Source: Planctomycetaceae bacterium
Lineage (GTDB): Bacteria > Planctomycetota > Phycisphaerae > UBA1845 > UTPLA1
DNA length: 64,000 nucleotides
Direction of reading: 5' to 3'
NCBI GenBank assembly: GCA_011525745.1
Contig: WYBU01000100.1
Coordinates: forward strand, 1 to 64,000
The notes under the pieces were generated by a model. It did no database searches. It saw only the letters and a program-made list of their open reading frames with translations, and was not told where the DNA came from. Positions 58,232 through 64,000 of this stretch are shown piece by piece. Position 1 is the stretch's first letter, and each line of letters starts with the position of its first letter. Made by a program: the position numbers and the translations under genes.

Positions 58232-61063
58232 ATGATTACAGCGGTCAAAAAGGACGATGCCCGCTTGTCCCGATTCGGCACGGATGCGGCCGGCTGCGCG
58301 CTGACCGAAAACGCCATTCGGGTGCTCGAGGCCCGTTATCTGGCCAAGGATGAGAACGGCCGTTGCATCGAATCGCCGGAGGACTTGTTCCGCCGCGTGG
58401 CCCGGTGCATCGCCGACGTCGAGCGTCAATACGGTGCCGACGAAGCCGAACGGGAACATTGGGAAGAGATGTTCTTCCAGTTGATGTGGTCCGGGCGGTT
58501 CATGCCCAACAGCCCGACGTTGATGAACGCCGGGCGCGAAATGGGCATGTTGTCGGCCTGCTTCGTGCTGCCGGTACCGGACAGCATCGACGGCATTTTC
58601 GACTCGATCAAGCACACGGCGCTGATCCAGAAGGCCGGCGGCGGGACCGGCTTCGCCTTCGACGAACTGCGGCCGACGGGAGACTTCATCCGGTCCAGCG
58701 GCGGCACGACCAGCGGCCCGATCAGCTTCTGGCGCGCTTTCAGCGAGGCCACCAACGCCATTCAGCAAGGCGCGTTTCGCCGCGGGGCCAACATGGGGAT
58801 GATGTACATCCATCACCCCGACATCCTGAAGTTCCTCCACGCCAAGGAGGACCTGTCGCAGTTCACCAATTACAACATCTCGGTCAAGGTGACCGACGAT
58901 TGGATGGATTCATTCCTGCGCGATCCGGACGGTCCGCACATCGTGCTCAACCCCCGGACGCAGCGGCGTTACTACCTGCCCAGGAACCTGAAAACCTGGG
59001 AATACGACATTCGCTCGCTCATCCCCACCGAGGAGACGGCCGACCGTACGAACCTGACTTCCTCCGAGGCACGAAGTGCCGTCTCCTCGGTCCGCCTGAA
59101 ATCCGACGGCCGAATGGTCGAGGTTTATACGCGACGCGACATCTGGAACATCATTATCCAGAACGCCTGGCGGACCGGCGAGCCGGGCGTGGTGTTCATC
59201 GACCGCATTAACGAGGTCAACCCCACGCCGCACGTCGGCCGCATCGAGGCCACGAACCCCTGCGGCGAGCAGCCGCTGCTGCCCTACGAGGCGTGCAACC
59301 TGGGCAGTGTGAACGTGGGGGCGTTCGTGCGGAACGAGTGCACGCCGCAGGCGGAAATCGATTGGAGCGGCCTGCGCGAGGCGGTGCATCAATCGACGCG
59401 CTTCCTCGACAACGTGATCGACGCCAATCGGTACCCCCTGCCTCAGATCGACGCGGTGTGCAAGGGCAATCGCAAGATCGGCATCGGAATCATGGGCTTC
59501 GCCGACATGCTGTATCGCCTGAACGTCCGCTACAACAGCGACGAGGGCGTGGCGTGGGGCGAACGAATCATGCGATTCGTCAACGACGAGGCGCACGCGT
59601 GCAGCGAAGGGCTGGCGCGCGAGCGCGGCTGCTTCCCGAACTGGACCGGCAGCCGCTGGGACACCGAACAGCACCGGCCGATGCGCAACGCGGCCGTAAC
59701 CACCGTGGCGCCGACGGGCACGATCAGCATTCTGGCGAACTGCTCGGGCGGGATCGAGCCAATGTTCAGCCTGGTCTTCCTGCGGAACGTGTTGAAGGGC
59801 CAGGAGCAGGGCAAGAAGCCCCTGCTCGAAGTCAACGAGACGTTCCTCGAGGCGGCCCGGCAGCGCGGGTTTTACAGCGAGGGTTTGATGGAGCGGTGCG
59901 CCACGGAAGGCACCCTCGCTCATATTCCCGAGATTCCGGCGGACGTGCGGCACGTCTTCGTCTGTGCGCACGACATCGAGCCGGAATGGCACGTGAGGAT
60001 GCAGGCGGCTTTCCAGCGGCACTGCGACGCGTCGATCAGCAAGACGATCAACTTCCCGCACAGCGCGACGGCCGAGGACGTCGAGACGATCTACCGCATG
60101 GCCTACGACCTGGACTGCAAGGGGGTCACGGTTTATCGCGACGGATGTCGCTCGTGCCAGCCGATGGCGCTGAAGAGTTCCGAGGACAAGCACGGGCGAT
60201 CGCCATCGGACGGCGGAAACGGCGCCGCCGCGTCGTCGAACGGTCCTTCGGCGCAGTCCGCGCCGGGCGTTGAGCCGATTCGCACCGATCGTCCCGGTCC
60301 GCCGGTCCGGCCGGCGGACGGCGCGCCGCCGGTGAAGGCCGTCACCGAGCGCAATCTGTTCGGCGAGAAGATCACGACGGTTCAGCGTTCGCAGGCGGCG
60401 CTGGAGCCGCGCGATTTGCCCTGGATGCTGGCGGGGCTGCGCATCCGTCAGCCCACGCCGTTCGGCAACATGCACGTGAAGATCACGGTCGAGCCGCACA
60501 CCGAGAAAGAGATGGAGGTTTTCGCTCAGCTCGGCAAGGGCGGCGACCTGGCGACGAGCGATCTCGAGGCGATCTGCCGGATGGTCAGCCTGTGGCTACG
60601 GGCGGGCGGATCGCTGTCGCACGTGATCAAGCAGCTTTCTGATATTGGTTCGTCGCTGCAGATTGCGACACGGACAGGCCGGATTCGGTCGTTGGGGGAC
60701 GGCCTCGCGGAGGCCCTCAAGCGCTATCAGCGAGCCAAAGAGCGCCACGGTTTGAAGGCTCTGCTGCTCGGCGAAGTAGACCCGGCTGAACTGGACCGTG
60801 AATACGTGGACCGCGGAAATGGGAAGCGCCACGGCCCCAACGGCGGATCCACGCGTGCCGCGGAAAGCGGCGACGTAACCATGGCGGCAGCCCGGGGAGG
60901 TGAAGGAAGCGCGGACCTTCCCACCCCGGGCGCCTCATTTGCCGCCACGATTGAATCGCGTCAGGGCTTCAAACTCAAATGCCCGGAGCCGAACTGCGAC
61001 GGATTCTTATACGTAGCAGAAGGTTGTATGAAGTGTCTGGAGTGCGGTTTCGCAGCGTGTTAA
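58232..61063 (+). CDS. nrdJ: Adenosylcobalamin-dependent (class II) ribonucleotide reductase
   Basis: A 943-residue class II RNR reducing ribonucleotides to deoxyribonucleotides with B12 and no oxygen requirement. Visible motifs are NSPTLMNAG, GMLSACFVLPVPDS (Cys110 of the redox pair), KAGGGTGFAFDELRP, the radical-site block ATNPCGEQPLLPYEACNLGSVN (Cys344), TVAPTGTISILANCSGGIEPMFSL, KTINFPHSATAEDVETIYRMAYDLDCKGVTVYRDGC and a TSCPD-like region (about 720-830). The protein ends in a zinc ribbon, CPEPNCDGFLYVAEGCMKCLECGF. A palindromic REP-like element is inserted in the coding frame near residues 266-287. Promoter and NrdR box lie upstream. Confidence 0.96.
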   Translation: MITAVKKDDARLSRFGTDAAGCALTENAIRVLEARYLAKDENGRCIESPEDLFRRVARCIADVERQYGADEAEREHWEEMFFQLMWSGRFMPNSPTLMNAGREMGMLSACFVLPVPDSIDGIFDSIKHTALIQKAGGGTGFAFDELRPTGDFIRSSGGTTSGPISFWRAFSEATNAIQQGAFRRGANMGMMYIHHPDILKFLHAKEDLSQFTNYNISVKVTDDWMDSFLRDPDGPHIVLNPRTQRRYYLPRNLKTWEYDIRSLIPTEETADRTNLTSSEARSAVSSVRLKSDGRMVEVYTRRDIWNIIIQNAWRTGEPGVVFIDRINEVNPTPHVGRIEATNPCGEQPLLPYEACNLGSVNVGAFVRNECTPQAEIDWSGLREAVHQSTRFLDNVIDANRYPLPQIDAVCKGNRKIGIGIMGFADMLYRLNVRYNSDEGVAWGERIMRFVNDEAHACSEGLARERGCFPNWTGSRWDTEQHRPMRNAAVTTVAPTGTISILANCSGGIEPMFSLVFLRNVLKGQEQGKKPLLEVNETFLEAARQRGFYSEGLMERCATEGTLAHIPEIPADVRHVFVCAHDIEPEWHVRMQAAFQRHCDASISKTINFPHSATAEDVETIYRMAYDLDCKGVTVYRDGCRSCQPMALKSSEDKHGRSPSDGGNGAAASSNGPSAQSAPGVEPIRTDRPGPPVRPADGAPPVKAVTERNLFGEKITTVQRSQAALEPRDLPWMLAGLRIRQPTPFGNMHVKITVEPHTEKEMEVFAQLGKGGDLATSDLEAICRMVSLWLRAGGSLSHVIKQLSDIGSSLQIATRTGRIRSLGDGLAEALKRYQRAKERHGLKALLLGEVDPAELDREYVDRGNGKRHGPNGGSTRAAESGDVTMAAARGGEGSADLPTPGASFAATIESRQGFKLKCPEPNCDGFLYVAEGCMKCLECGFAAC
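59027..59091. repeat. Palindromic element inside nrdJ
   Basis: ACCGAGGAGACGGC (59027-59040) and GCCGTCTCCTCGGT (59078-59091) are perfect 14-bp inverted arms. An inner GGCAC-gaa-GTGCC hairpin lies at 59068-59080. The segment adds the residues ETADRTNLTSSEARSAVSSV to NrdJ in frame, in a region where class II RNRs vary in length. Confidence 0.8.
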
Positions 61064-61221
61064 GATCGGCACAGACCCAACGGTCGGTACAAGCGAAACG
61101 GCCGGCATGGTCACGTTAGACGGATAGTTGGGATTGAGTCCTGACACTGTGAAACGATGTAAGACCTATAAAACATCGCGTAGCAGCATGATTATTTTGG
61201 ATCGGTTGAGTGAGAATTGTG

Positions 61222-61250
61222 TTGACAGAACGTGAAGGAGTCACTAGAAT
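61222..61250 (+). promoter_or_regulatory. Promoter of the serS leader RNA
   Basis: TTGACA (61222-61227) and TAGAAT (61245-61250) with a 17-nt spacer form a strong sigma-70-type promoter. Transcription should start near 61257. Confidence 0.75.
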
Positions 61251-61256
61251 CCCTTG

Positions 61257-61371
61257 CAGAATCGGCTGGGCTGGTAATTTGTGCCGATTGTAGTGAATAT
61301 ATCAATCCGGCTTCTTTCCCCTCCGGAAAGCACCTGGGTGCCCTTGAGGACCTTGGTGCTTTCTTTTTTTT
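61257..61371 (+). ncRNA. Structured leader or small RNA upstream of serS
   Basis: A predicted transcript of about 115 nt runs from the promoter to an intrinsic terminator that ends 54 nt before serS. It contains ATCGGC/GCCGAT (61261-61266 with 61283-61288). CTTTCC-cctcc-GGAAAG (61314-61330) would hold back the 5' arm of the terminator stem, so the two forms exclude each other, as in an attenuator. A T-box motif is not present. It may control serS or be a stand-alone small RNA. Confidence 0.55.
61326..61371 (+). terminator. Intrinsic terminator before serS
   Basis: GAAAGCACC (61326-61334) pairs with GGTGCTTTC (61355-61363), with a 20-nt loop and a run of eight T. It is the only textbook intrinsic terminator seen in the window. 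Confidence 0.85.
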
Positions 61372-61424
61372 CATGAATTCCTTGCTGCGATTGTCCTTCG
61401 TCGTTATGCGATAAGATTCGCCGC

Positions 61425-62759
61425 ATGATCGACATCAAAATCATTCGCGATAATCTCGAAAAAGTACGCTGGGCCGTTGAAGTAAAGAACGTCCGTTGCG
61501 ATCTCGATCGCCTGATGGCCATCGACGATCGGCGCCGCGCCATCCAGCACGAGGCCGACGACCTGCGTCGGCAGATCAATGAGTTGTCGAGCCAGCTTGG
61601 CCATTACAAGAACCCGCGCAGCAAGTGGTACCAGCAGGCCCTGGCTTCGGGCCGCAGCGAAGCGGAACTGAAAATCGAGGGCGAGCAGCTTCAGGAAAAT
61701 GCGTCGCGCGTTAAGCATCGCATCCGCGAGCTGGAAGAAGAAGAAGCCGGCGTGGCCGAACAGTTTCGTCAGTTGATGCTCACGGTCCCGCAGGTGCCGT
61801 CGGCGAAAACACCCGTCGGCACGGACGCGGCGGCCAACGTCGAGGTTCGGCGCGTCGGGCAGCCGCGGCATTTCGAGTTCGAGCCGAAGGATCACGTCGA
61901 GTTGGGCCGCGCGCTGGGCATTCTGGACATCGAGCGCGGCGTCAAGCTTTCCGGAGCGCGCAACTACGTGTTGCGCGGCGACGGCTGCCTGATGCATCAT
62001 GCCGTGCTGCGGCTGGCGATGGAGACGATCGTCGCGCGCGGCTACGAGCCGTTCATGGTTCCGGTGCTGGTGCGCGACGAGATGATGTACGGCACGGGCT
62101 ATTACCCGGGCGGGGAGGAACAGGCGTATCGCTGCGAGCGAGACGGCCTGTCGCTAGTCGGTACGGCCGAGGTGCCGCTGACGGCCTTTCACGCGGACGA
62201 GATTCTGGACGAAGCCGAGTTGCCGAAAAAGTACGCGGCGGTGTCGACCTGCTTTCGGCGCGAGGCCGGGGCGGCGGGCAAGGACACCTACGGCATCTAT
62301 CGCATTCATCTGTTCGACAAGGTCGAGCAGGTCGTCATCTGCCGGGCAGACGAGGCCGAGAGCGAGCGGCTGCATCACGAGATCATTGCCAACGCCGAGT
62401 CGGTTCTGGCGGCGCTGGAGCTGCCTTATCGCGTGCTGGCGGTCTGCACCGGCGACATGGGCCAGGGCAAGGTGGAGATGTACGACATCGAGACCTGGAT
62501 GCCGTCGCGCGGCGGCTACGGCGAGACGCACTCCGCCAGTCGCTTTGGCGAGTTCCAGGCGCGGCGGTTGAATCTGCGCTATCGCGACGGACAGAAGAAA
62601 GTACACGTGTGCCACACGCTGAACAACACGGTCATCGCCAGCCCGCGCATCCTGATTTCGCTGTGGGAATTGAATCAGAACGCCGACGGGAGCATCACGA
62701 TTCCGAAGGCGTTGCGGGCGTACATGGGGGGGAGGGAGCGGATTGAGCCTCGCGACTGA
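61425..62759 (+). CDS. serS: Seryl-tRNA synthetase
   Basis: A 444-residue class II synthetase charging tRNA-Ser, and also tRNA(Sec) before SelA acts. The N-terminal coiled-coil arm (about 30-110) is followed by the catalytic domain with motif 2 STCFRREAGAAGKDTYGIYRIHLFDKVEQVVIC, GTAEVPLTAFHADEIL, DIETWMPSRGGYGETHSASRFGEFQARRLNLRYR and motif 3 HTLNNTVIASPRILISLWELNQNADGSITIPKALRAYMGG. Standard length. It therefore supplies the seryl-tRNA(Sec) needed for the selenoprotein noted above. Confidence 0.97.
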   Translation: MIDIKIIRDNLEKVRWAVEVKNVRCDLDRLMAIDDRRRAIQHEADDLRRQINELSSQLGHYKNPRSKWYQQALASGRSEAELKIEGEQLQENASRVKHRIRELEEEEAGVAEQFRQLMLTVPQVPSAKTPVGTDAAANVEVRRVGQPRHFEFEPKDHVELGRALGILDIERGVKLSGARNYVLRGDGCLMHHAVLRLAMETIVARGYEPFMVPVLVRDEMMYGTGYYPGGEEQAYRCERDGLSLVGTAEVPLTAFHADEILDEAELPKKYAAVSTCFRREAGAAGKDTYGIYRIHLFDKVEQVVICRADEAESERLHHEIIANAESVLAALELPYRVLAVCTGDMGQGKVEMYDIETWMPSRGGYGETHSASRFGEFQARRLNLRYRDGQKKVHVCHTLNNTVIASPRILISLWELNQNADGSITIPKALRAYMGGRERIEPRD

Positions 62760-63010
62760 TGCGGCGTCTCATCTGTGTCGGCAGTCCCGTGTGGAGACCG
62801 CAAATAAACGATCGCATCAGCTCGAATCCAAACGTGTGCGGCGGGGAACCCTGTATCAAGCGTACGCGAATCCCGGTGCGTCAGCTCGTGTTGATGCTAC
62901 GCAACAGCGATTCGATCGAGCGCCTTTTGGACGACGATCCGACGCTGACTCGCGAGGATGTGCTTGCCGCGCCGGCTTTCGCCGACGGACCTTCAAGAAA
63001 ACACACGTAG
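62759..63010 (+). CDS. DUF433 domain protein (antitoxin-like)
   Basis: A DUF433 protein of 83 residues, or 73 from a GTG at 62789. The domain reads NDRISSNPNVCGGEPCIKRTRIPVRQLVLMLRNSDSIERLLDDDPTLTREDVLAAPAFA, with the family GxPxIxxTRIPV core and a winged-HTH-like C-terminus. DUF433 proteins are often antitoxins of PIN-like (DUF5615) toxins, but no such partner follows. The ATG overlaps the serS stop (TGATG). The Gly of the usual GTRIPV motif is Arg here. It may be an orphan or decayed antitoxin. Confidence 0.7.
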   Translation: MRRLICVGSPVWRPQINDRISSNPNVCGGEPCIKRTRIPVRQLVLMLRNSDSIERLLDDDPTLTREDVLAAPAFADGPSRKHT

Positions 63011-63178
63011 TCGTGGCTGCTCGCCACGATCATTGCAGATCATGTAATCACTGAGATACAGACTCTGGACCGGATGGATAGATGCGCTGCACGCCGGCTG
63101 GCGCGGCAGCGTAGAACGAGCATCTCGAGGCTGCTTGAACTGTTGGTCCGAAACATTGCACGCTTCAACGTGCCCCGA

Positions 63179-63228
63179 TTGATCCGGAACACGGTGATAC
63201 GTATAATAAACCATCGCGAATACGTATT
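63179..63228 (+). promoter_or_regulatory. Promoter and paired palindromic operator of the toxin-antitoxin operon
   Basis: TTGATC (63179-63184) and TATAAT (63202-63207) with 17-nt spacing form a promoter. Two ATACGTAT palindromes, at 63197-63204 and 63220-63227 (the second extended to AATACGTATT), overlap the -10 region and the start region, with centres 23 bp apart. This is the expected layout for autoregulation by the antitoxin. Confidence 0.6.
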
Positions 63229-63242
63229 GGAGAAGCGGCCCC

Positions 63243-63494
63243 ATGAAGAAACTCACGCTCAGCATGGAAGAGCGCGACATTCGCACCGCACGCCGACTGG
63301 CGCAGCAGCGAGGAACGAGCATATCGAAAATGTTCAGCGAGCTGTTACGCGTCATGGCAAGATCGCGCCGCGATGTCCGCGATCTGCCGCCTATTACCCG
63401 GCGATTAGGCGGGGTCATCTCACTGCCCGGCAACAAGACCGAGCGTGAATTGATCGAGGAGGCGCTGGCCGAAAGGCACGGTCCTGACACGTGA
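63243..63494 (+). CDS. VapB-like antitoxin (DUF6364-type ribbon-helix-helix)
   Basis: An 83-residue antitoxin. The N-terminus KKLTLSMEERDIRTARRLAQQRGTSISKMFSELLRVMAR is the ribbon-helix-helix DNA-binding part of the DUF6364 type. The C-terminus (LPPITRRLGGVISLPGNKTERELIEEALAERHG) should wrap the toxin. Its stop overlaps the toxin GTG (GTGA), so the two are coupled. Confidence 0.85.
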   Translation: MKKLTLSMEERDIRTARRLAQQRGTSISKMFSELLRVMARSRRDVRDLPPITRRLGGVISLPGNKTERELIEEALAERHGPDT

Positions 63495-63907
63495 ATGTGT
63501 TCCTGGACACCAACGTATTGCTCGATGTGCTCGCACGACGCATGCCCTTTTTTATCGATTCCTCGCACGTGTGGTCACTTGCGGAGCGAGGGCGCTTTCG
63601 CAGCCAGGTGTCTGCCATCAGCCTGACCACCGTCTTCTACATCGTACGCAAACAGGTTTCAGCGGCGCGCGCGATGCGGATTCTGCATGATATCCGCGCT
63701 ACTACCGCGATTGTGGCGTGCGATGAGGCGGTCATCGATCGAGCCATCGATGCCGGCTTTCGCGACTTCGAAGATGCCGTTCAGTACTTCAGCGCGCTTG
63801 CCGGCGGCGCCGATTACCTGGTGACGCGAAACACCGTGCATTTCCCACATGGAGAGTTGCCGATCATGACGCCGGCGGAGTTTCTCGCCGCAATCGCCGA
63901 GCGATAA
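63491..63907 (+). CDS. PIN-domain toxin (VapC-like ribonuclease)
   Basis: A 138-residue PIN nuclease. The acidic site is recognisable: NVFLDTNVLLDVL with Asp6, SAISLTTVFYIVRK, FRDFEDAVQYFSALAGGADYLVTRN with Asp, and FPHGELPIMTPAEFLAAI. It probably cleaves RNA and is inactivated by the upstream antitoxin. The GTG at 63491 overlaps the antitoxin stop by 4 nt. The 93 nt downstream to the window end show no gene. Confidence 0.88.
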   Translation: MNVFLDTNVLLDVLARRMPFFIDSSHVWSLAERGRFRSQVSAISLTTVFYIVRKQVSAARAMRILHDIRATTAIVACDEAVIDRAIDAGFRDFEDAVQYFSALAGGADYLVTRNTVHFPHGELPIMTPAEFLAAIAER

Positions 63908-64000
63908 TGCCTCTGCGATTCGATGCCGTCGGACTTCCTGGCGCAATCGCTACGCCCCGCACGACCAGTTCCGCCACCGGAAGACGCCCTTGGCATTCAT

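Noticed and set aside
61257..61371. T-box riboswitch upstream of serS
   Set aside because: The conserved T-box sequence and specifier loop organisation are not recognisable.
61232..61414. A serine-containing leader peptide (MKESLESLAESAG...) upstream of serS
   Set aside because: Its start codon lies inside the predicted promoter spacer, before the transcription start, so it would not be in the RNA.

Overview
The window is a GC-rich chromosomal segment of a Gram-negative bacterium. It most resembles a member of the Planctomycetota, though the class cannot be fixed from the sequence. Supporting signs are N-terminal Cys4 zinc ribbons on membrane proteins (264-1535, 15391-16563), a KDO transferase, a truncated GlmU-type uridylyltransferase, a very large B12-dependent ribonucleotide reductase, a secreted PQQ-propeller protein with an acidic tail, weak Shine-Dalgarno use, and intergenic regions filled with small palindromic repeats. 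No prophage, CRISPR array, rRNA or classical insertion sequence is visible. Gene content is mostly housekeeping, in short operons.

Layout. 0.2-3.6 kb: zinc-ribbon membrane protein and two pseudouridine synthases. 3.6-8.8 kb (minus): PfkB sugar kinase, KDO transferase waaA, a membrane redoxin with an in-frame UGA, and a GT-C glycosyltransferase. 9-11.4 kb: motA, motB and a small membrane protein. 11.5-15.1 kb: methyltransferase, polysaccharide deacetylase, a REP-associated tyrosine transposase (RAYT) bracketed by inverted REP palindromes, and an SDR protein. 15.2-22 kb: tRNA-Ser, zinc-ribbon membrane protein, tRNA-Gln, then glmU-like, prs, rplY, pth, rpsF, ssb and rpsR. 22-26 kb: small exported and membrane proteins, a coiled-coil protein, and a PQQ-propeller protein sharing a domain with it. 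26-36.3 kb: purH, a CBM9-like protein, a fused 2-oxoacid dehydrogenase E1, a PafA-like phosphatase, an ECF sigma/anti-sigma pair and alanine dehydrogenase. 37-45.3 kb: an RND efflux pair, an HTH-receiver protein and fabF. 45.7-54.8 kb: Tat-exported metallophosphoesterase, AbgT transporter, GH36-like glycosidase with NPCBM, GT39-like protein and selA. 55-64 kb: cmk, plsC, efp, nrdJ, serS with a structured leader, a DUF433 protein and a VapBC-type toxin-antitoxin pair.

The most interesting observation is a membrane-anchored peroxiredoxin-like gene (6340-7113, minus) in which UGA replaces the peroxidatic cysteine of the motif FYRGFW-(C)-x-x-C. A stem-loop compatible with a bacterial SECIS lies just downstream. 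selA is encoded 46 kb away in the same window, so selenocysteine decoding is likely in this genome. This appears to be a membrane-bound selenocysteine redoxin (UxxC).

The second theme is repeats. At least six families recur between genes: REP-A, linked to the RAYT; a 27-bp-period palindrome (B); the CACGGGC/GCCCGTG palindrome (C); the GACGCTTCGCGGC element (D); the CTCCCTCACGGTCGCGG element (E), often in inverted pairs; and a composite element of about 280 bp (F). Some have been captured into coding sequences: the C-terminal tails of the RsuA-type synthase and the deacetylase, and an inverted repeat inside nrdJ.
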